This document shows, piece by piece, positions 12,339-23,516 of a stretch of 64,000 nucleotides of DNA. Made by a program: the position numbers and the translations under genes. The DNA lies in NCBI GenBank assembly GCA_020310875.1, contig CM035431.1, positions 16,662,267 to 16,726,266 on the forward strand, written 5' to 3'. The stretch's first letter is position 1. Each line of letters begins with the position of its first letter. The notes under the pieces are model-generated. The model worked only from the letters and a program-made list of their open reading frames with translations. It was not told where the DNA came from and did not search any database. The stretch is from Ceratopteris richardii. Its lineage: Eukaryota; Streptophyta; Polypodiopsida; Polypodiales; Pteridaceae.

Positions 12339-12578
12339 TGTTGGAGTTAGACGTAGTGCTTTAGTGGGACACCTGTTCAGTACATATGTTGCACACATGA
12401 CAGCCTCAAACCAGAAACTATGTGGTAAAGCCTGACTCTTGACCATACACCTCGCCATCTCCATGAGTGACCTGCTCTTCCGTTCAGCAACTCCATTCTG
12501 TTGAGGTGTATATGGCACTGTACATTGGTGTTTTATGCCACGTTCAGCCAGAAATGCATTAAAATCAGAAGACATATA
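12339..12578 (-). repeat. Integrase-derived terminal repeat, 3' copy
   Basis: It has the same content as 14,771-15,012. It is preceded on the minus strand by GAGGGGGGGGAA (12,579-12,590), the codons for the integrase DRGGE motif, which forms a polypurine run in the position of a normal polypurine tract. Confidence 0.85.
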
Positions 12579-13758
12579 TTCCCCCCCCTCGATCAGAATG
12601 GAGGGTGCCCATTTTACATGCTGATAGATTTTCAGCCAAAACCAAAAACTGTTCGAAGCACAAAAACACTTCGGACTTTGCCTTCAATGGATACACCCAT
12701 GCATGCCTCGAAAAATCATCAATGAAAGTCACAAAGTAAAGATAGTTTCCAAAAGAGGGTGTCTGCATAGGACCACACACATCACTATGTACAAGCTGCA
12801 ATTTCTGCGCAGCCCGAACTGAACCATCTTTTGGAAAGGAGGAACGCTGCATTTTGCCCAAAATACAGCCTTCACATACATGTTTTCCAGGTGCCTCAAG
12901 CTTGGGCAAAGAAGACACCATATCAGATTTCTACAGGCGTAGCAAACTAGCAAAATTCAGATGACCAAAGCGTGCATGCCAAAGCTTTGCATCTGACATA
13001 GCCTGAGAATCATTTACTGCACATGCCAAATCATTTTTAGATCTTTCATAGTCTATGAGCTTATACAACCCACGACATAAAATGCCAGAAGCAATAATCA
13101 CATCGCCATTTGACAGATCATGAACTGTACACCTGTTCACAACCAAGCCAATCTTGGCTAATGCAGAAACTGATAACAGGTTCTTTTTGATCCCTGTCAC
13201 AAATAAAGCATCTGACAAAGTGAAAGAATTACCATCAGCAGTAGTCAAAATGATCTTACCAACTCCCATAACAGGATAAGAGGAGTTGTTGGGGCATGTA
13301 ACAGTATTCCCTGTAGGGGCAGGCTCGAGTGAAGAGAAAAAACTGTGCTGCGAGGTAATATGTTTGGTCGCCCCACTGTCAAAATACCAAACATCTGAGT
13401 CTACTACAGACATGCACTGCTCATGAGAAGATGGGTTAAAACTGCAGACAATAGTAAACGCCCATTCTTCTTCCTGCACAAGATTTGCAGACTCTGTTTT
13501 TGGTGTAGAGGCCTCTGCAACAACCATTCCAGCCTCTTTCTTCTTTGCCTCTTTAGCAGCCAGTTTTGGATAGTTCTTTATGATATGATCATTCCCTTTA
13601 CAATACTTACAAAACAATTTCTGCTTTTCTGATTTCTTCTCATCTTTATCTTCCTTCTTCGAATATGCAGAATTAGCAGTTTTTTGCTTACTAGTTGAAG
13701 AGCTCCATTTTCCTTTGCCCTTCTGACTAGCCAGGAAAGCTTGATCTGCAACTTGCAT
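12565..13758 (-). pseudogene. Copia C2 zinc knuckle, protease and integrase start
   Basis: A Lys-rich linker and CCHC knuckle (CKYCKGNDHIIKNYP) are followed by protease (DSGATKHITSQHSF), the integrase zinc domain (WHARFGHLNFASLL ... CEGCILGKM), and the core up to the DRGG codons. After this the 3' terminal repeat begins. There is no RT or RNase H in this copy. Confidence 0.8.
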
Positions 13759-13905
13759 AATGGACCTGTTTTGCCTGGACTGATCTTCCTACAATAGAAC
13801 GGAGAGTAACTCCTCAAATGATAAGGCATTTGGATTGCCTTTCATCATCAACCGAAGAGTAGAAGCAAAACTTTGATATGAATCAGGAAGACCATTCAGA
13901 ATGGT

Positions 13906-14466
13906 CTACACAAGTGAGCTATCTGGTATAACCTCATCAGCAGTAATCAACTGTTCCTTCAAGTCTTTGATCTTCGTTAGGAAACTGTCCATAAAATCAC
14001 CTTCATTCATGTGCTCACTCTCCAGCTGTTTTCGGAGGTAAGCAACACGAGCCTCATTCCTAGCTTGGTACAATGTGGTAAGTGTATCCCAAGCATCCTT
14101 AGCTGTTCTGCAAGAGCGAATGTGAGGAATAATGGCATGTTTGACAGACAAAGCTATCAATGCATGTGCCTGGGCATCTCTGCCATCCCAACGAATCTTC
14201 TCTGCAGTAGGTGCAGTAGAAACAGCAACACGAACAGGAATCTGCTGAATATCATCTTCGACACCATCTTCATCAGCTCCAACACTTGTATTTGCAATAC
14301 CTGTAGTCATAGGTGTAACAGGACATCTTTCAACACCCTGCACAATGTTCCACAATCCTTTTTCAACCAATACATGTCGCATCATATAAGCCCATAATGG
14401 GTAGTTGGTACCATCCAACTTATCCTCAACAGCCAACATACGGAATACATCCCTGCTTTCAGCCAT
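13906..14466 (-). pseudogene. Copia C2 gag
   Basis: The 186-residue frame starts MAESRDVFRMLAVEDKLDG, has NYPLWAYMMRHVLVEKGLW and AKDAWDTLTTLYQARNEARV, and ends in the VIPDSSLV block. It is the same protein as at 63,028-63,720, one of the better preserved gag copies here, followed leftward by knuckle and protease. Confidence 0.85.
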
Positions 14467-14770
14467 GGCCGATGACTAAAATACCTTGATGCAAAAAATT
14501 GACTGTATCTCAAAAAGTTGAACAGAGCTGCCCAAACGAGTTCTGCTAGACTTGTAGTAGACTTCGAGACGCTTAAACTAGCGAACAAAAACTGGTATAT
14601 ACCTTTGGCACAAAAAGATGAAATAGCCTGCACAAGCACTGCGATAGTGCGTTCGGAGGCCAAAACAAGCTCAGATCGCGATTTCAGAAAATTTTGTGCG
14701 AATTTGAGACTGCAAACGGAGGAGTGTTGACGGCACCCTAGATGAAGCGACGACTTGCTCTGATACCAAT

Positions 14771-15012
14771 TGTTGGAGTTAGACGTAGCACTTTATTGGG
14801 ACGCCTGTTTAGTACATATGTTGCACACATGACAGCTCAAGCCAGAAACTATGTGGTAAAGCCTGACTCTTGACCATACACCTCGCCATCTCCATGAGTG
14901 ACCTATTCTTCCGTTCAGCAACTCCAATTTGTTGAGGTGTATATGGCACTATACACTGGTGTTTTATCCCACGTTCAACCAGAAATGCATTAAAATCAGA
15001 AGACATATAAGC
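14771..15012 (-). repeat. Integrase-derived terminal repeat, 5' copy
   Basis: Minus strand: it begins TATATGTCTTCTGA, encodes MSSDFNAFLVERGIKHQC onward, and ends ACGTCTAACTCCAACA, the family C LTR terminus, next to the primer site. It matches 12,339-12,578 over its length. Confidence 0.85.
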
Positions 15013-15017
15013 ATATG

Positions 15018-15309
15018 TGAGTCACTTGCATCTATTGGCATGAATGTAGATGATGATGATAAGGTGGAAGTGTGCCTTCATGGTTTAGGAGGTGCATATA
15101 AGCATTTCAGAACTTCTATACAAACTAGAGAAGATATTCTAAATCATGAAGGAGGAAGAGGACAATTTCGAGACAGGGTGAGCCAAAGAGGTCACACAAA
15201 TTTCCAAAGAAATGATTTATGTAATGACAATAAAGGATGTTGGAATTGTGGTAAACCTGGGCACTTTGAACATGATTGCAAGTTGAAGAATCAAAATAAC
15301 AGAAGGTAG
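15018..15309 (+). pseudogene. Copia B1 gag with zinc knuckle
   Basis: The Gag frame begins upstream at about 12,178-12,338 (LYETNTKAQKLQLKNELHTL) and resumes after the insertion with ESLASIGMNVDDDDKVEVCL. It ends with one CCHC knuckle, CWNCGKPGHFEHDC. This is the standard copia Gag layout. Broken by the insertion and otherwise decayed. Confidence 0.8.
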
Positions 15310-15339
15310 CAAAACAACTATGCATCCACAAGTGTAGAT

Positions 15340-16640
15340 GATTCTGAGAAATTGTTCATGGTTCAACATCACATGATGAATACAATGTCTATTGGTGTTT
15401 CAAAATCCAATGATAATGTCTAGTATGTTGATTCAGGTGCTTCAAATCACATGACCAATCATGCAGAATGGTTTAGTACTTTGTAGAAACTGCTAATTCT
15501 TGGATATGTTGAAACAAGTGATAACACATCACACCCTATCGAGCATACAGGAAACATAGCATTGTCTATGGAGGATGGGAAGGTAAAACATCTTGGTGAT
15601 GTGATGCATGTTCCAAATATAACAAAGAATCTCGTTTTTGTTGGACAAATGGTTGACCAGGGATTACAAGTCAGGTTCAATGATGATGGGTTATATGTAG
15701 AGGAATACAAATGGAATGGAAGATTGATTGCCAAACGAAACAAAGTGGGTAGGATGTTCACCTTAAATGTGAAAATTCCTGAAATGAATGCGACCATGTT
15801 TGCAAAAGGTGCAGGAATCATTGCTGGTATAGAGATCTGGCACAAATGGATTGGACATGCAAACTTGCAAAGGGTGAAATTGATGTAGTCAAAGGAGATT
15901 GTCCATGGACTACCAAATTTCAAAGTTGTAGAGATGCAAAGGTATGTGCAACATGTCAATTTGGAAAACAATCAAAAACATCATTTCCACATGACAAGCA
16001 TGTTAGTGAGAACATGCTAGAAATAATACATACATATGTTTGGGGTCCTGCAAAGACCATATCTATGGGCGGTTTCAGGTTTTAGGTTACTTTCATTGAT
16101 GACCATACATGAAATGTGTGGGTATATTTCATGAAAGAGAAGAGTGAGGTGTTCACTCACTTCTAGATTTTTACAGCTATGGTGAAAAAGCAGACAAGGA
16201 AGTATATTCAGACATTAAGATCTGATGGAGGAGATGAATACATGTCAAATGAGTTCAACAATTTTCTAAAAATCATGGAATTCGTCATCAATTTTCATGC
16301 AGGTACACAACACAACATAATGGCATTGTTGAATGCAAAAATAGACATATTGCAGAAATAGCAAGATCCTTGATGGCAAAGAAGAATATGTCTCATTATT
16401 ACTGGGCAAAGGCTGTTCATATTGTTGCATACATCATGAACAGAACTCCGACTGTTGTTGTATATCAAGTTACACCTGAAGAGAAGTTTACAGGTAAAAA
16501 TCCAAACTTATCACATCTAAAAGTTTTTGGTTGTATTGCATATGTACATGTTCTAGATGAATTGAGGACAAAGCTTGATCCAAAAAGCAAAAAAGTGTGT
16601 CTTCATTGGATACTCCCTTCAGCAAAAGGGATATAAATGT
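15340..16640 (+). pseudogene. Copia B1 protease and integrase
   Basis: The protease active site reads VDSGASNHM near 15,431-15,457. The integrase zinc region (WHKWIGHANL ... CATCQFGKQ) lies at 15,840-15,980, the core (LRSDGGDEYMSNEF) at 16,216-16,260, and the C-terminal block HLKVFGCIAYVH at 16,517-16,552. Typical copia order; broken. Confidence 0.8.
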
Positions 16641-17104
16641 TATAACACACTCACATGATAGGTGAAGGTGAGCAGAGATGTGGTATTTGATGAAATATCA
16701 AGCTCTTATGCAAATGCCAAAGAAGGATTGAATCTTGAACCAAATGATAAAGAAAATGCTTAAAAATCAAGTGCAGAATTGCAAGCTTTGAGTGGACTAG
16801 AGGCATCGTAAGCAATAGTTCCAACTCAAATCCATGGAGTGGAAGATTGCTTGGAAATTTCAGGCCAGAAAATTCATCAAATACATCCAAGAAAGGTAAA
16901 GAAAAGCTTTTTGTTGGTCATAAAAAATGTGCATGTATTGAAGATGTTGATGGAGATTCAAGCGGTTCAGAAAAGAGTCTTGATGAGGAACTTGGATTGC
17001 CCTCTGTGAAGACTCCAGGAGTAAAAAAGGTACATGCAAATGATACAAGGAGAAGTGATCAAAGACCAAGAAGATCTTGGAGGATATAGAATCTAGTGCA
17101 ATGA

Positions 17105-17785
17105 TTGGCATATGATAGTTACGTGGCTCGTCATTGTGCCTACATGACAAAGGTAATACAAGATGTTGAAACTTCTTGTTTTGAATATGCAACTGGAAAT
17201 GTAGATTGGAAAAAATCTATGGATGAGGAGATGGCTGCACTTTATGGAAACGATACATGGAAGTTGGTTGCATTGCCACAAAGAAAGAAACCCACAAGCT
17301 GCAAGTGGGTTTACAAGGTAAAGCACAATGCTGATGGTAGCATAAGCAGGTATAAAGCATGTTTGGTGGCAAACGAATATGCACAAATTTATGGCATTGA
17401 ATATGAGGAGACATTTAGCCTTGTAACTAAAATGCCTACTATCAGAACACTTGTTCCATTAGCTACAGCAAAAGGATGGACATTGCATCAGATGGATGTG
17501 AAGAATGCTTTTCTACATGGTGAGTTACAGGAAGAAGTATACATGGACCAGCCACAAGGATATGAAGATTCAAAGCATCCGTAATATGTTTGCAGGTTGC
17601 AAATGGCTTTGTATGGGCTGAAGCAAGTGCCTCGTGCATGTCATGCAAGGATTGCTGATAACTTGACCACCATTGGATTTTCTATGTGTGATGCAAATGA
17701 TTCACTATATGGAAGGAAGGGTGATGATGGCATCACAATCATGGCTATCTATGTTGATGACTTTATTGTAGGTGGTGATAATGAA
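17105..17785 (+). pseudogene. Copia B1 reverse transcriptase (truncated)
   Basis: It contains WKKSMDEEMAALYGNDTW, CKWVYKVKHNADGSISRYKA, LHQMDVKNAFLHGELQEEVYM, ALYGLKQVPRA and the catalytic YVDDFIVGG box. It ends a few residues after that box at an LTR remnant. Confidence 0.8.
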
Positions 17786-17879
17786 GAAAGCCCTCGCCTC
17801 AATCTAAGTGTGTGCTTCTCTTTGATTGTGAGAGTGTGTGTGTGTGTGAGCTCTCTTCTTTATCTCCTTCCTCATGACA
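17785..17879 (+). repeat. Copia B 3' LTR remnant
   Basis: It matches the last ~90 bases of the LTR at 11,630-11,715 and is followed by the TACTC duplication. RT coding sequence abuts it on the left. Confidence 0.75.
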
Positions 17880-17884
17880 TACTC

Positions 17885-19200
17885 AGCCATGCAACTCAAA
17901 GTGGCCACAATAGGCTGATTCTTGCTCAACCAAGATATACATGAGCTACTAAGCATGAAGCAAAAGCCACTAGTGGACACATGAGAGTCATAGAAACCAG
18001 ACCAATCACTATCAAAAAAAGCATGAAAATCTGACGCTAGTGATCCCCCCTTGGGTTAAAACAATCCAAGTAGTCGGGTACCACGCAGGTAGCGAAAGAT
18101 GCGCTTAACCACCTGCCAATGCTTGACACCTAGGCAATGCATGAACCTGCTCATCTGTGAGACAACAAACTGAACATTTGGTCGAGTAATGCATAAGTAA
18201 ATTAAGCATCCAATAGCCTGCTGATAGAGAATAGCATCAAATGCACCTTCAGCATCATGAAGACTCAATCGTAAACTTGTCTCCATAGGAGTGGCAATAG
18301 GTTTAGAGTCTTCAAGGCCAAAATGCTGCAATAATGTGTCAACATATTTTGTTCAACACAAATCCATTCCACCATCAACTTGCATAAACTGGATGCCCAA
18401 ATAATGATGCAAATGCCCCAAATCAGATGCCTCAAAATGAGGCATGCAAATCAACCTTCAAATAAGCAATATGCTTGTCATGAGCACCAGTGAGTAGCAT
18501 GTCATCAACACATACAACAATGATCAGAAGCACATCATTCACATGCTTAATATATAAGGTGCTCTCAATTAGACTATTCTCAAAATCGTGTGCAATAAGA
18601 TAGGCATGTATCTTTTCATACCAAGCACGTGGTGCTTGCTTTAGACCATATAATGCCTTCTTTAACCTACACACCTGATTTTCATGCCCTTTCTACACAA
18701 AGCCACAGGGCTAAAAAACATACACTTCTTCATGCAAGTCACCATTCAAAAATGCTAGTTTAATCTCCAATTGATGTACATACCAACCATGATGATCTGC
18801 AAGTTTACAGATGCTACGAAGAGTAGTCATTCGGCAAGTAGGAGCAGAGGTCTCATCAAAATCAATGCCTCTTTCCTACACATAACCCTTTGCTACAAGC
18901 CTAGCCTTATACCTGTTAATTGTTCCATTTGGCTTATGCTTGAGCTTGTATACCCACTTAGTGCCAATGGCCCTCTTGCCAAGAGGCAAGTCAAATAAAG
19001 ACCATGTACCATTTTTCATGATAGCATCATATTTTTATTGCATAGGAGCCTTCCAATTTTGAGAATTTTGTGCTTCATCAAATGAAGCAAGCTCATTCTC
19101 ACCACATAGACTAGACATAGCCATAACATAGAAATGTGATGCAAAAGACGCACTATGAGAGCTAACCAAATACGATATGACAGAGGTGCATCTAATTTGC
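17885..19200 (-). pseudogene. Copia C1 reverse transcriptase and RNase H start
   Basis: It contains the RT words [16 protein letters not shown] and VCVDDMLLTGAHD at 18,432-18,674, the YQQAIGCLIYLCITRPN block at 18,056-18,331, and the start of RNase H down to 17,885, where copia B1 interrupts it. Broken. Confidence 0.75.
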
Positions 19201-20346
19201 TGTCATGCAAAGTCTGCACCAGCTATTTTGGCATAGTTTTTGCCTCCTCAATATCAGCTCTCTCATCAACAAGTGCATCATGGAAATCTGCATCAGAAAT
19301 GGAATGATCTGCATCATCACATGAAACCTGTAGAGGTTGAGAAGTTGCCTCATTAGGACCAACACTAGAGTGTCCACGTGTAAAAAGAGGCAACAAACTA
19401 TCATACATGTCTTTGGAGCTAACAGATGTCTCCTTCGTACATGAAAGTAAAGGCTGAATAGCATCTTCCACAAAAAAAATTTCATGGCTAACCAAAATGC
19501 ATTTAGTCAGTGGATGATACAAATGATATCCTTTGCTTTTAGAACTGTACCCAACAAAAATACATTTAACTACTTTATCATCCAATTTTCTACGATGTTG
19601 TTTAGACACTAATGCATATGCCAGACAACCAAAAACACACAAATGAGCAACAGATGGCTTGTGACCATGCAAAGCCTCATATGGAGTGATAGACTATAGT
19701 GCTTTAGTGGGACACCTATTAAGTATATATGTTGCACACATAACAGCCTCAAGCCAAAAACTATGTCGTAAAGCCTCACTCTTGACCATACACCTCGCCA
19801 TCTCCATGAGTGACATGTTCTTCCATTCAACAACTCCATTTTGTTGAGATGTATATGACACTGTACATTGATATTTTATCCCATGTTCAGCCAAAAATGC
19901 ATTAATGTCAGAAGACATATATTCCCCCCCTCGATCAGAATGGAGGGTGCCCATTTTACATGCTCACACATTTTCAACCAAAACCAAAAACTATTTGAAG
20001 CACAAAAAAACTTTGGACTTTGCTTTCAATGGATATACCCATGCATGCCTCGAAAAATCATCAATGAAAAAGATAATTTCCAAAAGAGGGTGTCTGCATA
20101 GGACCATAGACATCACTATGAACAACCTACAATTTCTGAGTAGCTCAAACTAAACCATCTTTTGGAAAGGAAAAACGGTTCATTTTGCCCAAAATACAGC
20201 CTTCACAGACATGTTTACTAGGTGCCTCAAGTTTGGGCAAAGAGAACACCATTTCTGATTTTTGTAGGCATAGCAAACTAGCAAAATGCAGATGACCAAA
20301 GCATGCATGCCAAAGCTTTCCATTTGATATAGTGTGACAATCATGT
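19200..20346 (-). pseudogene. Copia C1 integrase
   Basis: The zinc-binding domain (KLWHACFGHL...CEGCILGKM) is at 20,145-20,429 in the frame that crosses the gypsy insertion point. The core has LHSDRGGEYMSS and YTSQQNGVVEWKN at 19,694-19,954. The C-terminal block HGHKPSVAHLCVFGCLAY is at 19,223-19,672. Several breaks. Confidence 0.8.
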
Positions 20347-20351
20347 ATTGT

Positions 20352-20931
20352 TGTTGGCAGTATACGAGAAGAGGCAAGTACGAGCATACAAGCAGATCTA
20401 GCACTAAGGCAACCCTTTATTTTTTTCAAAACCCTTACACCATTTAAAAGTGATTCTCATCACTAAAAACCCTTGTAAATACCATTTTCACCTTTTTGTA
20501 GCTCCATTTTGTACAAGCCGAGGAGTCCTCGAGCTTGAGGAGCCTTAGAAGTAGTTGCCTACCAATTTTCATATTTTTTAGACCTCGTTTGAGCCTTCAA
20601 ATAAGCCCTGGAACCTAATTTTTAACTAGGCCGGACACTAGGTCTGGACAGGGCCAAAGCTAGTCAAAAACTATAAATAGAGCTAGAGAGCTCATTTTTG
20701 GGTTAGCTTCTTGTAGTTTTGAGCTTGTATGAGAACTTGGTTGCAATAGAAGTGATTCCATTGTCTTACTCTCTTTGTTCTTGCCGTGTGTGCGCGTATG
20801 TGTGTATGTGTGTGCATGTTAGTGTGCTTCTCACTCACACATTTGTGCCTTCACTTGCTCGAGGTCCTCATACCATCCTCATGTCTTCCCAGATTGACAT
20901 TAAAGGAGGTGCTACTCATCACTGAGCTACA
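20352..20931 (+). repeat. Giant gypsy 5' LTR
   Basis: It starts TGTTGGCAGTATACG and ends GAGCTACA. The TATA box TATAAATA is at 20,672-20,679, so transcription probably begins near 20,700. It is about 98.8% identical to 41,599-42,178. Confidence 0.92.
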
Positions 20932-22566
20932 CCAAATTTTGGCGCCGTGGCCGGGGATTCGAGCTTTGAGGACGAGCGTGTGATGGTAAGACGTAGAGAG
21001 GACTCGTTGGAATGGTAAGTAGTCGGTAAATTTCTGATTTTTCTCCATCTCCATCTCCATCTTCACCTCCTTCTCCATCTCCACCTCCACCTCCTTCTCC
21101 ACTACATATTCCCTCTTCCTTGTCATTCCCCTCATTTGTTGTGTGCGAGTTTGAGAGAGAGCGAGCGTGTGTGTTCATGTTTTGTGTGTTTTTGTATGTT
21201 TCTTGCAGGTTGTAGCTCCATCATCATCTCCAGCAAGCTCAGCAGGTACGGAATCTGTCTGCACAGTCCCCGAGGCGTCGAGCTCGAGCTATCGCGACAC
21301 TCCGAAAACTTCGACTAATCGCGTTTTTGATCGCACCACGACACTGCGCAGGCTGAGAGCTCCTAGGATCATTAGACAGAACTGAAAAATTCACCATATC
21401 CCGAGCTATCGCGACACCTCGAGGTATCGCGACACTCACGAGCTATCGCGACACTTGGGAGTATCACGACACTTCACGAGCTATCGCGACACTCACGAGC
21501 TATCGCGACACTTGGGAGTATCGCGACACTTCACGACCTATCGCGACACCTCACGAGCTATCGCGACACCTCACGAGCTATCGCGACACTTGGGAGTATC
21601 GCGACACTTCACAACCTATCGCGACACCTCACGACCTATCGCGACCTAGCTCGTGACACCTTGATCCGACCTATCGTGATACATGGGCTTAACGCATGAA
21701 TATTTAGAGTAAATTAATTGACTGAATTGAGGTATCTTTGGGTTTAATCTTGGACACATTGGGAGGATATAAGAGCCTTAGGAGTGGGCAAAAGACCTAG
21801 AAACCAGGGAGGAATTTCCTGAACCCTGAGAGCCTGTTTGGACCCCTAAGTGCCTGAAGGGTCATAACTTCACCATACGAACTCCGATTGATGAGATTTT
21901 GGTCTCGTTGGAAAGCTTGTTGAAAATCCTACGTGGACCTCAACTGGTTTTTTGTAGAATCATACGTGGACCTCGACTGGCCTTTAGGTGAGACTAGATG
22001 GTCCTAAGATTGAGGGGGTATAGTGAGTTACTCCAGGGGGGACTGAAAATATTGATGTGTGTCTTTCAATTACTTGTGGTAATAGAGCAATACTGACTGG
22101 TGAGCTTTTGCAGGAACATTGTGTGCACTCAAGGCAATCCAAAGCAAGCTAGCAAGGGTGAGTACCAAGCTTGGGAGAAGGCTTCCTGGGCTTGTGTAGC
22201 AGTCTGGTCAACCAGCTAATTGAGGTTGGAAGATCTCTCAACCCTCCTTTGTCAATTCCTAGCCTAGGCTAAGTACGACTTAGGTGTGGTAATTAATTAC
22301 GGCAACGTTAGGCACGAATCAAGTCCAAGAGAATTACTCAACCAAGTGCAAGAATTAAATAGGCCTTAAGTGCGAAAACCCTAAGGGACAAAGGGTAAAC
22401 TGGAGTCGATCACTTATCAAGTGTGAAATTCACTTAAGTACTCCTGACAACGCGATTTCAGACAAGATCATAAACATAATATTCAACTCAAAGAACAAAG
22501 TGATTGGTGCAAACTAACTTGCAACGAGAGTGTGCTTGGGTCCAAGGGGGTAGATAAATCAGGCAT
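20932..22566 (+). other. Long untranslated leader of the giant gypsy
   Basis: It holds the primer-binding site, a CT-rich stretch (21,020-21,130), a tandem repeat (21,405-21,685) and no long reading frame. A donor-like G|GTAAGT near 21,016 and a pyrimidine-rich acceptor-like TTTCTTGCAG near 21,200-21,209 could bound a leader intron, a feature known in some Tat/Ogre elements. This is only a sequence impression. Confidence 0.55.
21405..21685 (+). repeat. Tandem array of a ~19-bp TATCGCGACAC unit
   Basis: About 14-15 copies of a unit centred on TATCGCGACA, followed by variable words such as CTTGGGAG, CTTCACGA or CCTCACGAG. A few isolated copies lie just upstream (near 21,290). The core TCGCGA is a palindrome rich in CpG in a region otherwise poor in CpG. 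It lies in the leader between primer site and gag. Confidence 0.85.
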
Positions 22567-23495
22567 ATGAACCTTAGATCAGGCAGACACTTAGGCCGAG
22601 ACAGACAAAGCCTCAGATCTTCTGAAGCTAGTGTCAATCACACTGCCAGGTCTTGGGCCCAGCAGTTGAGTGATTACCCATACACTCCCAGATCAGAAAC
22701 AAGTGATTCGGAGATGTCCTATCACATGGAGAGACCAGTAGGTAGTTCAGGGGTGGCTTATCTAGAAAAGCCAGAGGGACCTTACAAGACTCAATTGGAA
22801 TACATCAGGACAAATCGTCTAGGTGCTCGCATCTACGAAGACGGACTGAGAAGATCTGTGGTCCAGATTAAGAACCCTGATCAACCCCATGGACTAGAAC
22901 ACCCGGTAGTCAAGTTCGAGAATGGAGCATACCTGGATAAAGAGGGGACTATTTATGTAGTCACCACTCTTCCTGATAGAACAGACGAGTTTGGAAATGT
23001 AATTGTAGAGACCGACATGGGTGATATAGAACAAGGAAATGTAAATCTGTCTTGACCAGAATCATGACTCCAGAGTGGATTCCACAGGATAATAAAAGCA
23101 TAGATCTGCTTTTAAACCGAGAAACCGATGAGGCTTTTTGGAGATATAAATCTGCTCAACCTCAGGAAGTGAGTGCCCTCACAATCTATGAGTTTAAAGA
23201 CCCTGATAGCCCAGGCCAAGTAACCTACCTAGACAATGCATCAGAGAGAATCTTCATGGTCACTGAGCATGGCCGACATGCCTACACTTGGAAGGGTGAA
23301 TTTGTTTTTCCCCAACCAAGGTCTAATGTTTCCTTTGGTCACCAAGGAGCTGGGACCTCCCAAGCTCATGGAGCTCAAAGAGATAGAAGTAGAGACAAAC
23401 CTGAGGTAAGTTTTGCCAACTCCCTGGGAAGAGAAAGAACGGGAACGGAAAGGAATAGAGTGGAACCTGAGAGACATAGAACCCCATGGAATTAA
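22567..23495 (+). CDS. Pre-gag reading frames of the giant gypsy
   Basis: Two frames (22,567-23,055 and 23,052-23,495) sit just before gag and overlap by a few bases. The first is Ser/Arg-rich at its start (MNLRSGRHLGRDRQS) and later has YLDKEGTIYVVTTLPDRTDEFG. The second has RIFMVTEHGRHAYTWKGEFVFPQPRS. No known domain was recognised. Their position suggests a structural or Gag-associated protein of the element. Part of a largely whole element. Confidence 0.6.
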
Positions 23496-23516
23496 GGGAA
23501 TGCTGACGATTTTCCT

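Larger units (their letters stand above)
12339..15012 (-). mobile_element. Copia family C derivative with integrase-derived terminal repeats (C2)
   Basis: A 2,674-bp insertion in the gag of copia B1, bounded by AGCAT at 12,334-12,338 and 15,013-15,017. In minus orientation it runs: a 242-bp repeat (14,771-15,012), primer site TGGTATCAGAGCAAG, gag, protease, the first part of integrase, a polypurine run, and a 240-bp repeat (12,339-12,578). Each repeat consists of integrase coding sequence (from MSSDFNAFL onward) joined to only the last ~16 bases of the normal family C LTR. RT, RNase H and the normal U3 and R are absent. The clean target duplication shows it integrated as a unit. A few breaks in its coding part. 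Confidence 0.85.
11336..17879 (+). mobile_element. Ty1/copia element B1, with a copia derivative inside it
   Basis: The duplication TACTC lies at 11,331-11,335 and 17,880-17,884. It has a 5' LTR (11,336-11,715), a primer site TGGTATCAGAGC (11,716-11,727), gag, protease, integrase and RT. The right end is only a roughly 95-base remnant of the LTR joined directly to RT, so RNase H and most of the 3' LTR are gone. Gag is interrupted by the insertion at 12,339-15,012. Broken at many places. Confidence 0.85.

Noticed and set aside
14011-14397. Plus-strand 128-codon ORF rich in Cys and Asn
   Set aside because: It is the antisense shadow of a copia gag; similar shadows appear opposite the other family C gag copies at 43,142 and 63,097.
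21405-21685. CRISPR array
   Set aside because: Units are ~19 bp, abut each other without unique spacers, and lie inside a plant LTR element.
22567-23495. Host gene captured by the giant gypsy
   Set aside because: No similarity to a host family was recognised, and the close overlap with gag fits an element-encoded leader protein better.
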